64,000 nucleotides of DNA from Haliscomenobacter hydrossis DSM 1100 (GTDB lineage Bacteria; Bacteroidota; Bacteroidia; Chitinophagales; Saprospiraceae), in contig NC_015510.1 of assembly GCF_000212735.1 (NCBI RefSeq), positions 6,821,001-6,885,000 of the forward strand, written 5' to 3'. Positions within the stretch are counted from its first letter, which is position 1. Every line of letters begins with the position of its first letter. Under the pieces are notes generated by a model. That model searched no databases. It worked only from the letters and a program-made list of their open reading frames with translations, and was not told the origin of the DNA. This document shows, in pieces, positions 44,177-53,051 of this stretch. A program made the translations under genes and the position numbers.

Positions 44177-45504
44177 CCCCCCGTATACCCCCAAGGCGTT
44201 ATCCCCCGCAACTCCACCTTTATAGCCTCGGCTACATCTAAACTTTCAATAAACGCCTGCATATCCTCCGCCGTAACCTTCGCCTTGCCCCGCGTCAGCG
44301 CCTTCAGGGCCTCATACGGCTCTGGATAAGCCTCCCTACGCAAGACGGTTTGAATGCCCTCGGCTACCACCATCCAGTTGTCTTCCAGATCCTGGCGCAG
44401 TTGCGCTTCGTTGAGCAGGAGTTTGCTCAAACCTTTGCGGATGGATTGAAAAGCGATCAGGGTATGCGCAAAGGGAACGCCGAGGTTGCGCAGCACGGTG
44501 CTGTCGGTCAAGTCCCTTTGTAAGCGTGAAATGGGGAGTTTTTCGGCAAGGTGGGCGAATACGGCGTTGGCCAGGCCCAGGTTGCCTTCTGCATTTTCAA
44601 AATCAATTGGATTGACCTTGTGTGGCATGGCCGATGAACCAATCTCTCCCGCCACTACTTTTTGCTTGAAGTACTCCATGGAGATGTAGGTCCAGATGTC
44701 GCGGCACAAGTCGATCAAGATGGTGTTGATGCGCATCAGACCTTGGCATTGCGCGGCCAGGTTGTCGTAGTGTTCGATTTGGGTGGTGGGTTCCGAGCGC
44801 TGCAGACCGAGGTCTTCGCGTAGAAAATCCCAGGCGAATTGGTGCCAATCGACCTGCGGGTAGGCGACGAAATGGGCATTAAAATTACCTGTTGCGCCAC
44901 CAAATTTGGCGCTGTGTGGAACCGCCTGCAACAGCTCCAATTGTTGGGTAATCCGCGCCACAAACACCTGAAACTCTTTGCCCAGGCGGGTAGGAGAGGC
45001 CGGTTGCCCATGGGTGCGGGCCAACATGGCAATATGCGCCCAGGATTCGGCCAGCGTCGCCAACTCCTGTCGCAAGCTGACCAGCGCCGGGTAATACACT
45101 TGTTCCAGGGCATGCCGCAGCGAAAGCGGAATGGCCGTGTTGTTGATGTCTTGCGAGGTCAAGCCAAAATGGATGAACTCCTTAAAGCGCTGCAATCCCA
45201 ACTGGTCAAATTTTTCCTTTAAAAAATACTCCACGGCTTTCACATCGTGGTTGGTGATGCGTTCGATGTCCTTGATGCGTTGGGCATCTTCCAGGCTCAT
45301 CTGGTTGCTGATGCGGATCAACTCGGTGATTTTTTCCTCTGGAAAACCCGCCAACTGGGGCAAGGGATGTCGCACCAGGGCAATGAAATATTGAACCTCC
45401 ACCAATACACGGTAGCGGATCAGGGCATATTCAGAGAAGTAGTTGCTCAGGGCAGCAGTTTTATCGGCATAACGGCCGTCGATGGGAGAGATTGCGGTCA
45501 ACAT
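44173..45504 (-). CDS. purB: Adenylosuccinate lyase
   Basis: 443 residues starting MLTAISPIDGRY, a PurB hallmark. It cleaves adenylosuccinate to AMP and SAICAR to AICAR, two steps of purine synthesis. The fumarase-superfamily signature GSSAMPHKVNPID (near residue 290) with the catalytic Ser loop is present, as are TSQDINN and ARTHGQPASPT. The C-terminal residues end at the edge of the tandem octamer array, so the last part of the coding sequence may have been altered by it. It lies between the DRTGG gene and the SNF2 gene, all on the minus strand. Confidence 0.96.
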   Translation of the reverse strand: MLTAISPIDGRYADKTAALSNYFSEYALIRYRVLVEVQYFIALVRHPLPQLAGFPEEKITELIRISNQMSLEDAQRIKDIERITNHDVKAVEYFLKEKFDQLGLQRFKEFIHFGLTSQDINNTAIPLSLRHALEQVYYPALVSLRQELATLAESWAHIAMLARTHGQPASPTRLGKEFQVFVARITQQLELLQAVPHSAKFGGATGNFNAHFVAYPQVDWHQFAWDFLREDLGLQRSEPTTQIEHYDNLAAQCQGLMRINTILIDLCRDIWTYISMEYFKQKVVAGEIGSSAMPHKVNPIDFENAEGNLGLANAVFAHLAEKLPISRLQRDLTDSTVLRNLGVPFAHTLIAFQSIRKGLSKLLLNEAQLRQDLEDNWMVVAEGIQTVLRREAYPEPYEALKALTRGKAKVTAEDMQAFIESLDVAEAIKVELRGITPWGYTGG

Positions 45505-45507
45505 AAA

Positions 45508-45580
45508 AGAGAGATGAAAGATGAGAGATCAGAGATGAAAAAGAAAGTGTAAATCTTTCATCTTTCATCTCTCATCTTTT
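45508..45580. repeat. Tandem-unit hairpin, GAGATGAA type
   Basis: The left arm (45508-45545) has units of 7-8 bases (GAGATGAA, AGATGAGA, GATCAGA, GATGAAA) and the right arm (45553-45580) is the inverse (ATCTTTC type). It fills the co-directional gap before the purB start codon. It belongs to the same architecture as the GGGTTCGG elements but has an unrelated sequence. Confidence 0.85.
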
Positions 45581-45584
45581 ATTT

Positions 45585-46691
45585 TCAAAGTTGGTTTAAA
45601 ATCATATCAAAGTCCACGTATTCGTGAAATAGCTCTACGGCCCGTTTGGTTTTCCAGGGGGTGCGGTTGTTGATCTTGACCTCAATGCGGGTGATTTTGA
45701 CCACCGAACCGTAGGTATCCAGCGTTGTGGTGATGACCGGGATGTTGTGTTTGGAAAAATAAGGGTGGTTCAAATCCGCCAGATCCAGCCAGCGGTGGTG
45801 ACGGCCATCACTGGTGACAATTACACCCGAAAGCGGCGAAGTTTTTAAATTCTTCATGCGGGCTACGGATTCTACTTTTTCAATGACCTGATTGAGGCGG
45901 ATGGTACTGGTCACCAGCAAAATATTTTCAAAGGTATGGAATTCATCCACGTCGACCAGTGAACCTGCAATGATGTCTTCGACTCGGTTGTTCATGCAGT
46001 CTTCATTCATCAGTACTTTTCCATCCACCGCTTTGCGGATCATTTCCATAATGGGCAGGGAGAGCGATTGTTCGTAAGGCAACAAACCCAGCAGCGGGTA
46101 GCCCATTTGTTCGAGTTTGCGCTTGAGGTAGTGGCCTGTTTCATCCATTTTTTCGGGCTTCACCTTGTTTACGATCACCCCAATGATGGGCACTTTTTCT
46201 TCGCGAAACAAAGCTGTGCTCATATTCAGCATGTCGATCGTGCTGCCGATGCCCCCTTCTACCACCATGATCACCCCAGCTTCAAGAATTTTGGCAACCC
46301 GGGCATTACTCAAATTGACAATACTGCCCACACCAGGGTGTCCGGTTCCTTCATAAACGACAATATCGTACTGTTCGCTTAAAACTTTTTTGGCAGCAAG
46401 GAGTTTCTCTTCAAAGTGATAATGATCGGGGTGATCCTGAAAATCCTTGGTTACGCCCCGTCCAATGATCACCGGACTATGCAAATCGGGGTTGATCTCA
46501 AACCCCGTAACCTCCGAAAACAATACCGCATCTTTATCCGCGGTTATCCCGTTGATCGTTACGTGTTGTTGTCCGACTGGCTTGCAATAGCCTGTGCGTA
46601 AGCCCCTTTCATTAAAATTGGCCACCAAACCCAGCGTCGTTGTGGTTTTTCCCACGTGCTGACTGGTTGCCGCAACATATAGATTTTTCAT
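45585..46691 (-). CDS. DRTGG-domain/BioD-like ATPase (phosphotransacetylase N-terminal-like)
   Basis: 368 residues from MKNLYVAATSQ. The P-loop ATSQHVGKTTTTLGL (residues 7-21) and a BioD/CobQ-like fold run to about residue 210, with switch motifs YEGTGHPGVGS and GGIGSTIDML. The C-terminal part (about 215-330) resembles a DRTGG/MTTE domain as seen in the N-terminal half of long Pta proteins, but no phosphotransacetylase domain follows. It is probably a regulatory or cofactor-related ATPase. A TATATTTG box on the minus strand at 46712-46719 may be its -7 element. It is divergent from topA. Confidence 0.82.
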   Translation of the reverse strand: MKNLYVAATSQHVGKTTTTLGLVANFNERGLRTGYCKPVGQQHVTINGITADKDAVLFSEVTGFEINPDLHSPVIIGRGVTKDFQDHPDHYHFEEKLLAAKKVLSEQYDIVVYEGTGHPGVGSIVNLSNARVAKILEAGVIMVVEGGIGSTIDMLNMSTALFREEKVPIIGVIVNKVKPEKMDETGHYLKRKLEQMGYPLLGLLPYEQSLSLPIMEMIRKAVDGKVLMNEDCMNNRVEDIIAGSLVDVDEFHTFENILLVTSTIRLNQVIEKVESVARMKNLKTSPLSGVIVTSDGRHHRWLDLADLNHPYFSKHNIPVITTTLDTYGSVVKITRIEVKINNRTPWKTKRAVELFHEYVDFDMILNQL

Positions 46692-46813
46692 TTTTTGGCG
46701 TTTCAAAAGCGCAAATATAATGGATGTTTGAATAAAATGATGTTGGAGTAGCCCTACGTGGCCACCCTTGAGAGTCAAAGTATAGGTTTTATCTTTTTTT
46801 TTTTTAAAATTTA

Positions 46814-46821
46814 TACTTTTG
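46814..46821 (+). promoter_or_regulatory. Possible -7 box for topA
   Basis: TACTTTTG matches TAnnTTTG and lies 39 bases ahead of the topA start. A long T-tract (46794-46806) precedes it, but no TTG box is found at the right distance. Confidence 0.35.
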
Positions 46822-46860
46822 TCCCGTCATAAAAAACTAATCCTTCATAAAACGTATAAT

Positions 46861-49452
46861 ATGTCGAAGAACTTGCTCATTGTAGAATCGCCTGCCAAGG
46901 CCAAAACGATCGAAAAGTTCCTGGGAAAGGACTTCGCGGTGCGTTCGAGCTACGGACACGTGCGAGACTTGGACAAGGGCAATCAAGCGGTGGATGTAAA
47001 GAATGGTTTTTCCCCAAAATACACCATTTCTCCAGAGAAGCACAAGGTTGTCAAAGAACTAAAAGATTGGGTTAAGAAGGTGGACGAAGTGTGGCTAGCC
47101 ACGGACGAAGACCGCGAAGGAGAGGCCATTTCCTGGCATTTGTGTGAGGTCTTGGGCTTGGACCCAAAATCAACCAAACGCATCGTCTTTCGCGAAATCA
47201 CCAAACCCGCCATCGAAAAAGCGGTCCAACAACCCCGCACGGTTGACCTCAATCTGGTCAACGCCCAACAAGCCCGGCGGGTATTGGATCGACTGGTCGG
47301 ATTTGAACTCTCGGAAATCCTCTGGAAAAAAGTCAAAGGCAAACTTTCGGCAGGCCGGGTTCAGTCAGTAGCGGTAAAATTGGTCGTCGAAAAGGAGCGT
47401 GAAATCAACAGCTTCAAATCGGAAGCCTACTTTAAAATAGAGGCCTTGTTCGATGTAAAGAACGAACAAGGCCGTACGGTGAGCCTTAAAGCCGAAGGAA
47501 CCGATCGGATCAAAACCGAAATGGATGCCGAGACTTTCCTGAAAAAGTGCATTGGTGCAGCATACAAAATCCAAAGCATCGACGTCAAACCCCTCAAACG
47601 CCGGCCCACTGCACCTTTTACCACGTCTACAATCCAGCAAGAAGCCAGCCGCAAGTTGGGCTTTTCGGTAAACCGCACCATGGTGACCGCCCAAAAACTG
47701 TACGAAGCGGGTTTCATCACTTACATGCGTACCGACTCGATCAACCTCAGCGAAACGGCGATTGCTTCCATTTCTCAGGAGATCGAAAAATTGTTTGGTA
47801 AAAAATACGTCGAAGTGCGGCGCTTCAAAGGCAAATCTGCCAACGCACAGGAAGCCCACGAAGCCATTCGCCCCACGTACATCGAAAACCAAACCGTTCC
47901 TGGAGACCGTGATGAAAAGCGCCTGTACGAACTGATATGGAAGCGGACCATCGCCTCACAAATGGCTGATGCGGAATTGGAAAAAACCGTGGTTGACATT
48001 GGCATTTCTACCCAGCCTGGCGTGAGCCTGCAAGCGGAAGGAGAAGTGTTGAAGTTCGACGGCTTTTTGAAAGTTTACCTCGAATCCAACGACGACGACG
48101 AGGAAGACGAAGCCCAGGGCGTTTTGCCTCCCTTGAAAGTAGGCCAGGTGCTGCCGTTCAATCAAATGAAGGCCACCGAGCGTTTTACCCGCCCGCCATC
48201 GCGTTATTCGGAAGCGGGTTTGGTGAAAAAACTGGAAGAATTGGGCATTGGTCGCCCTTCCACCTATGCGCCGACCATCAGCAAGATCATGGAAGAGGGT
48301 CGGGGGTACGTGGTCAAAGAAAACCGCGACGGTGCCCCACGTGCTTTCCGCGAGTTGACACTCAAGGACGCGCAAATCAGCAAAAAGGAATTGTCGGAAA
48401 TGACTGGCGTCATCAAAGGCCGTTTGTTTCCGACCGATATGGGCAGTACGGTGAGTGATTTTCTGGATCAACATTTCGATAAAATCATGGACTATAAGTT
48501 CACGGCTGAAATCGAAAAGCTGTTCGACGACATTGCCGCTGGTAGCCGCGAATGGACCGAAATGTTGGGAACCTTCTATTGGCCTTTCCACGAAATTGTG
48601 GAAGAAACGATGGCCAACGCCGATCGCCCCACCCGCGAGCGCATCCTGGGCAAAGAGGAAGGAACCGGTTATTCGGTGCTTACCCGTATGACCCGCCTGG
48701 GGCCGGTGGTACAAATCGGTACCCCCGAAGAGTTGATCCCCGGCGAAAAACCCCGTTACGCGAACCTCAAACCCGGTCAATCCATCGAGACCATCGAGAT
48801 GGAAGAAGCCATGAAGTTGTTTGAATTGCCCAAGATTTTGGGGGATTACCGCAGCCAGGAAGTTGCAGTAGGTACCGGACGTTACGGCCCGTATGTGCGC
48901 TTTGGGGAAAAATTCATCTCCATACCCAAAGGGGAAGACCCACTTTCAGTTACCTTGGAGCGTGCTCTGGAGCTGATTGAAGAAAGGGAAAAAGTGGATG
49001 CACCCGTAGCCAGTTATAAAGGTTTCCCCATCACCAAAGGCACTGGACGTTTTGGTCCCTTTATCAAGTGGAACGATACCTTTATCAATGTACCCAAAAA
49101 GTACAACCTGGAGACCCTCACCCCCGAAGAGATGCACGAACTCATCGAAGGCAAAATGGAAAAAGAAGCCAATCGCTACATCCAAAACTGGCCAGATGAA
49201 AAAATCAGCATCGAAAATGGCCGTTGGGGACCTTTCATCCGTTTTAAGAAAGACATGTTGAAGTTGCCGCGGCTGGATGGCCAAAAAATGAGCCCTGAAG
49301 ACGCCGCACTACTTTCGCTGGAAGATGTGAAAAAAACCATTGAAGAACAAGTTCCCGATGCTTTTGCCAAAAAAGCGCCCGTAAAAAAGGCACCTGCTAA
49401 AAAAGCAGCACCAAAAGCGGCAGCGGCGAAGGGAGCGAAAGTAAAAAAATAA
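46861..49452 (+). CDS. topA: DNA topoisomerase I (type IA)
   Basis: 863 residues from MSKNLLIVESPAKAKTIEKF, the Toprim start of TopA. The acidic triad TDEDREGEAISW is present (near residue 85). The active-site Tyr lies in FITYMRTDSINLS near residue 290, and the CAP/gate region follows. The C-terminal part carries several repeated zinc-less topoisomerase-C repeats (TGRYGPYVRFGEKF, GTGRFGPFIKW, GRWGPFIRFKKDML). It ends in a Lys/Ala/Pro-rich tail typical of Bacteroidota TopA. It relaxes negative supercoils behind transcription and replication. An octamer hairpin separates it from the DUF3467 gene. Confidence 0.97.
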   Translation: MSKNLLIVESPAKAKTIEKFLGKDFAVRSSYGHVRDLDKGNQAVDVKNGFSPKYTISPEKHKVVKELKDWVKKVDEVWLATDEDREGEAISWHLCEVLGLDPKSTKRIVFREITKPAIEKAVQQPRTVDLNLVNAQQARRVLDRLVGFELSEILWKKVKGKLSAGRVQSVAVKLVVEKEREINSFKSEAYFKIEALFDVKNEQGRTVSLKAEGTDRIKTEMDAETFLKKCIGAAYKIQSIDVKPLKRRPTAPFTTSTIQQEASRKLGFSVNRTMVTAQKLYEAGFITYMRTDSINLSETAIASISQEIEKLFGKKYVEVRRFKGKSANAQEAHEAIRPTYIENQTVPGDRDEKRLYELIWKRTIASQMADAELEKTVVDIGISTQPGVSLQAEGEVLKFDGFLKVYLESNDDDEEDEAQGVLPPLKVGQVLPFNQMKATERFTRPPSRYSEAGLVKKLEELGIGRPSTYAPTISKIMEEGRGYVVKENRDGAPRAFRELTLKDAQISKKELSEMTGVIKGRLFPTDMGSTVSDFLDQHFDKIMDYKFTAEIEKLFDDIAAGSREWTEMLGTFYWPFHEIVEETMANADRPTRERILGKEEGTGYSVLTRMTRLGPVVQIGTPEELIPGEKPRYANLKPGQSIETIEMEEAMKLFELPKILGDYRSQEVAVGTGRYGPYVRFGEKFISIPKGEDPLSVTLERALELIEEREKVDAPVASYKGFPITKGTGRFGPFIKWNDTFINVPKKYNLETLTPEEMHELIEGKMEKEANRYIQNWPDEKISIENGRWGPFIRFKKDMLKLPRLDGQKMSPEDAALLSLEDVKKTIEEQVPDAFAKKAPVKKAPAKKAAPKAAAAKGAKVKK

Positions 49453-49457
49453 TCTTA

Positions 49458-49545
49458 GGGTTCGAAGGTTCGGGGGTTCGAAGTTCGAGGGTTCAAGGCC
49501 AGCACTTGAACCCTCGAACCTTCGAACCCCCGAACCCCCGAATCC
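49458..49545. repeat. Octamer-unit hairpin, GGGTTCGG type (copy 5)
   Basis: The left arm is 49458-49498 and the right arm 49505-49545, built of 8-base units with a short loop. It fills most of the co-directional gap between topA and the DUF3467 gene. Confidence 0.92.
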
Positions 49546-49560
49546 TCTAACACAACTGCC

Positions 49561-49875
49561 ATGGACGATTCTAAAAACAACCCAAATCAAATCAATATCG
49601 AATTGCCCGAGGAAATCGCCGAAGGAACGTATTCCAATTTGGCCATCATTTCTCACTCGCATTCGGAATTTGTTGTTGACTTTGTACGCCTGGTGCCCAA
49701 CGTGCCCAAAGCCAAGGTCAAAGCGCGCATCATCCTTACGCCTGATCACGCCAAACGCCTCATGCGGGCCCTGGCCGATAATGTCAAGCGCTACGAAGCA
49801 CAATTTGGTGCCATCGACGAACAGGAACAACCCGCATTTCCGTTGAACTTTAGTACGCCGAAGGCGCAAGCGTAA
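49561..49875 (+). CDS. DUF3467-family protein
   Basis: 104 residues, compact alpha/beta with no signal peptide. The segments GTYSNLAIISHSHSEFVVDF (about 29-48) and ARIILTPDHAKRLMRALADN (about 60-79) are the two conserved blocks of DUF3467. The function of the family is unknown. It lies between topA and a cell-wall amidase, with octamer hairpins on both sides. Confidence 0.87.
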   Translation: MDDSKNNPNQINIELPEEIAEGTYSNLAIISHSHSEFVVDFVRLVPNVPKAKVKARIILTPDHAKRLMRALADNVKRYEAQFGAIDEQEQPAFPLNFSTPKAQA

Positions 49876-49876
49876 A

Positions 49877-49978
49877 GAGGGTTCGGGGGTTCGTGAGTTC
49901 AAGGGTTGCACACAATTCTTGTCGAACCCCCGAACCCTCGAACCCTCGAACCCTCGAACCCCCGAACCCCCGAACCCT
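49877..49978. repeat. Octamer-unit hairpin, GGGTTCGG type (copy 6)
   Basis: The left arm (49877-49908) is short and G-rich. The right arm (49922-49978) is longer and has seven GAACCCTC/GAACCCCC units in 8-base register. It begins right after the DUF3467 stop codon and ends 15 bases before the amidase start. Confidence 0.92.
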
Positions 49979-49993
49979 TTAAACCCTTTACCC

Positions 49994-50644
49994 ATGTTTC
50001 CCAACACCATCGTTTTTATCGACGCCGGACACGGAGGGCTCAACCGAGCCGGGGAGTACACTACTGCTCCTTCAAAAATGTTTCGTCATGCCAGAGGAGC
50101 TTTCCACCAGGGCAGTAACTTTTATGAGGGCGTTTGGAACCGCGTCGTGACCAACCAGGTCATGCGTAAACTCGATCGGTTTGGGATCACCTATTTGCCC
50201 TTGCACCACGATTATTTAGACAATTCGCTGCAACACCGCGTGGACATGGCCAACTGGTACGGGACTAAGTTTGCGCGCAGCCTGGTGGTGTCCACCCATG
50301 CCAATGCCTCGGTACCCCACACGGCACGGGGTTTTGAAATTTATACGTCACCCGGCACGACCGAGTCGGATAAAGTGGCCTCCATTCATTGGAACAATGT
50401 CAACCTCTTGCGCAATTTTTACCCCAAAGGTACCCAAATCACCATGCGCACTACGCCGAGTGGTAGCCAGCACGACAACGAGGCCAACTTCTTCATTCTA
50501 CGCAAAACCAATATGCCAGCCATTTTGATCGAGCACCTCTTTTTCGACAATTTTGAAGATGCGACCTTGTTGATGGACGACAACGTGGTCGATCTTTTTG
50601 CCGAAGCCCAGGTCCGCACCATCATCGAATATTTCAACGCCTAA
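49994..50644 (+). CDS. N-acetylmuramoyl-L-alanine amidase (Amidase_3)
   Basis: 216 residues from MFPNTIVFIDAGHGG; the upstream frame is only repeat. The zinc ligands fit the family: His in DAGHGG (near residue 13), Glu in YEGVWNR (near 45), His in VSTHANAS (near 100), and the catalytic Glu in AILIEHLFFDN (near 180). It cleaves the amide bond between MurNAc and the stem peptide. No signal peptide is present, which is unusual for an enzyme acting in the periplasm; it may be exported another way or act on internalised muropeptides. Confidence 0.87.
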   Translation: MFPNTIVFIDAGHGGLNRAGEYTTAPSKMFRHARGAFHQGSNFYEGVWNRVVTNQVMRKLDRFGITYLPLHHDYLDNSLQHRVDMANWYGTKFARSLVVSTHANASVPHTARGFEIYTSPGTTESDKVASIHWNNVNLLRNFYPKGTQITMRTTPSGSQHDNEANFFILRKTNMPAILIEHLFFDNFEDATLLMDDNVVDLFAEAQVRTIIEYFNA

Positions 50645-50656
50645 ACTCAGTGCGCT

Positions 50657-52321
50657 ATGTCCAACAAGGAAATTGCCAAAACCTTTCAGTTCCTTGGCGA
50701 CATCATGGAATTGTACGGTGAAAACCCGTTCAAAATTCGCTCTTACCAAAATGCCTACCTCACTTTGCGCAAGCTCGATCGGCCTTTGGCTGAAATGGAA
50801 GCAACGGAAATTGCCGCAATCAAAGGCGTAGGGCAAGCCATTGCGGAAAAAATCCGGGAATTGCTGGATACGGGCAAAATGAGCACCTTGCAGCAGTACC
50901 TTGACAAAACGCCAGATGGCGTACAAGAAATGCTCCGCATCAAAGGTTTTGGCCCCAAAAAAATCAAGGTGATTTGGGAAGAAATGGGCATCGAGACGAT
51001 TGGTGAATTGCTCTATGCCGTGAACGAAAACCGCTTGCTGGAACTCAAAGGTTTTGGGGAAAAAACCCAAAATGAACTGCGCCAGCAATTGCAATATTTT
51101 TTAAAATCCCGCAACCAGTTTCACTTTGCCAGTTTGGAAGCGGAAGGACAAGACATCCTTCAAAAATTGCAGACCGCGCTTCCGGGAGTAAAAGTGGAAT
51201 TCACCGGAGCATTCCGCCGCCACGCCAATATCCTCGAATCGATTGATATCCTGGTGGGCAGTACTGCTGGTCTCGACGCTCAATTAGAGGCTTTGGGGCT
51301 GCAAAACTGGCAAGTCCAGGCCGATCACTGCAGTGGATCGTCCAGTAATGAATACCCGGTGCGCATTTTTCAGTGCAGTGCCGCAGATTTTGGCTCCAAA
51401 CAATTCAAATACTCGGCGGCTCCGGTGTTTATGCAAGCCTTTTTGGAACAAAACCCTGGACAAGATTTTCGGGATATCGCCGAGGAGACGGAGATTTTTA
51501 AAAAAGCTGGTTTGCCATTTATTCCCGCTGAACTGCGTGAGGAACCATGGGCCATCGTGCAGGCTAAAACTACTGGTGTTCCCACACTGCTGGAAACCAC
51601 CGACATCAAGGGAGTGGTACATACCCACTCCACGTACAGCGACGGCCTGAACACCTTATCAGAAATGGCCGAATACAGCAAACAACTCGGCTATGAATAC
51701 CTGGTGATCAGTGATCACTCCAAAGCTGCTTTTTATGCCAATGGTTTACAACCCGAGCGTGTATTGAGCCAAATGGAAGAAATTGACGCCCTGAATAAAA
51801 CCCTGGCACCTTTCCGCATCTTCAAAGGCATCGAGTGTGACATCCTCAACGATGGCTCGCTGGATTATACAGAAGACATTCTGGCTAAATTTGAAGTCGT
51901 TATTGCTTCGGTGCATACCAATTTGCGCATGGATGAAGCCAAGGCTACCCAGCGCGTCATCAAAGCTGTCGAAAATCCATATACCCGTATTTTGGGTCAC
52001 CCCACCGGACGATTGTTGCTTTCCCGTCAGGGTTATCCACTCGATCACCAAAAAGTGATCGATGCTTGTGCAGCAAATGGCGTGGCGATTGAACTCAATG
52101 CCAGTCCCTACCGTTTAGATGTTGACTGGACATGGATACCTTATGCATTGGAAAAAGGAGTGATGATTTCGATCAACCCCGATGCCCACAGCAAACAGGG
52201 GATTCACGATATTCATTATGGCGTTTTGTCGGCGCGCAAAGGAGGTTTAACTGCCGCACAATGCCTCAATGCAAAGGGTGTTAACAACTTTGTAATGTGG
52301 ATTGAATCGCGTACGCAGTAG
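50657..52321 (+). CDS. polX: PolX-family protein with PHP phosphoesterase domain and degraded polymerase site
   Basis: 554 residues in the normal PolX order: helix-hairpin-helix repeats (KGVGQAIAEKI near 56, KGFGPKKIKVI near 96, KGFGEKTQNEL near 131), palm-like domain, C-terminal PHP domain (from about 318). The PHP metal motifs are intact (HTHSTYSDG 322-330, SDHS, ECDI, SVHT, GHPTG, NPDAHS). In the palm, the usual GDIDIL acidic pair is ESIDIL (Ser195, Asp197) and the third Asp position (VDLR type) is Pro234. Polymerase activity is therefore unlikely, while 3'-5' exonuclease or phosphoesterase activity may persist. Confidence 0.9.
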   Translation: MSNKEIAKTFQFLGDIMELYGENPFKIRSYQNAYLTLRKLDRPLAEMEATEIAAIKGVGQAIAEKIRELLDTGKMSTLQQYLDKTPDGVQEMLRIKGFGPKKIKVIWEEMGIETIGELLYAVNENRLLELKGFGEKTQNELRQQLQYFLKSRNQFHFASLEAEGQDILQKLQTALPGVKVEFTGAFRRHANILESIDILVGSTAGLDAQLEALGLQNWQVQADHCSGSSSNEYPVRIFQCSAADFGSKQFKYSAAPVFMQAFLEQNPGQDFRDIAEETEIFKKAGLPFIPAELREEPWAIVQAKTTGVPTLLETTDIKGVVHTHSTYSDGLNTLSEMAEYSKQLGYEYLVISDHSKAAFYANGLQPERVLSQMEEIDALNKTLAPFRIFKGIECDILNDGSLDYTEDILAKFEVVIASVHTNLRMDEAKATQRVIKAVENPYTRILGHPTGRLLLSRQGYPLDHQKVIDACAANGVAIELNASPYRLDVDWTWIPYALEKGVMISINPDAHSKQGIHDIHYGVLSARKGGLTAAQCLNAKGVNNFVMWIESRTQ

Positions 52322-52332
52322 ATAAAATTCTT

Positions 52333-52340
52333 TACATTTG
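52333..52340 (+). promoter_or_regulatory. Possible -7 box for the DUF1573 lipoprotein
   Basis: TACATTTG matches TAnnTTTG, 58 bases ahead of the start at 52399, just after the PolX stop codon. The nearest TTG upstream is too far away. Confidence 0.35.
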
Positions 52341-52398
52341 TGCGGCAAACGGCTACTTTGGTTGTTTCACATGTTTTTCAATCATAAAATTCACAAAA

Positions 52399-52914
52399 AT
52401 GTTGCAGGCTATTCAAAAAGCAAGCATGATTTTGATTCTGGCAGCGGCGGTTTTGGCCTGCCAGAATGATAAAAAAGTTCGCGAGGCGGCACTGAATGAC
52501 GTTTCTGGTGGCGTACAACCCACTGAAGCAACGGCAGTTCCTGAACCACAGAGCACTCAGCTTCCTGCTGGCCCTATTACCTCCATCGAGTTCCTCGCTG
52601 GAGACCGGCACAATTTTGGCAAAATCAAGGCTGGAGCCAAAGCGCGCCACGTATTCAAGTTCAAAAATACGGGCAAAGAGCCATTAATTATTGCCGATGC
52701 CAAAGCATCCTGCGGTTGTACCACGCCCAGCTGGCCAAAAGAACCCATCGCCCCCGGAAAAATCGGAGAATTGGTGGTTGAATTTGACTCCTCCGGTAAA
52801 TTTGGAGGTCAAAGCAAGCGCGTAACCATCGTGGCCAATACCAACCCACCAGAAACCTATTGCTATATGGAAGGTGAGGTTGAAGAAGACGCTGCGGCAG
52901 CAAAACAAGAATAA
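52399..52914 (+). CDS. DUF1573-domain lipoprotein
   Basis: 171 residues. The N-terminus MLQAIQKASMILILAAAVLAC ends in a lipobox VLAC. The DUF1573 domain begins near residue 70 (HNFGKIKAGAKARHVFKFKN) and contains the typical SCGCTTP motif near residue 112, followed by an Ig-like ending (VTIVANTNPPETYC). These small beta-sandwich lipoproteins are widespread in Bacteroidota envelopes; their role is not settled. A hairpin element separates it from the UbiA-family gene. Confidence 0.9.
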   Translation: MLQAIQKASMILILAAAVLACQNDKKVREAALNDVSGGVQPTEATAVPEPQSTQLPAGPITSIEFLAGDRHNFGKIKAGAKARHVFKFKNTGKEPLIIADAKASCGCTTPSWPKEPIAPGKIGELVVEFDSSGKFGGQSKRVTIVANTNPPETYCYMEGEVEEDAAAAKQE

Positions 52915-52918
52915 AATA

Positions 52919-53051
52919 AGTTGAGAAGGTTGAGGAGTTGAGAAAGTTGAGGCTACCGCAAGCGACTCGGTCACTGAGCGGAGCCGAGGTGCGAAGTCGC
53001 TTGCGGTAGCCTCAACTTTCTCAACCTTCTCAACTTCCTTAACCCCTCAAC
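52919..53051. repeat. Tandem-unit hairpin, GTTGAGAA type, with REP-like core
   Basis: The core pairs perfectly over 31 bp (52937-52967 with 52995-53025), with further imperfect arms outside in 8-9 base units (GTTGAGAA type). The loop CGGTCACTGAGCGGAGCCGA and its flanks nearly match the core at 17546-17572, which sits inside different arms. The element ends nine bases before the GTG start of the UbiA-family gene. Confidence 0.93.

Noticed and set aside
43973-44194. Apparent N-terminal extension of the SNF2 protein (Gly/Arg/Phe-rich)
   Set aside because: It is translation of the octamer array and the gap; the conserved protein starts at 43972. The same applies to extensions of trmD, amidase and others into repeats.
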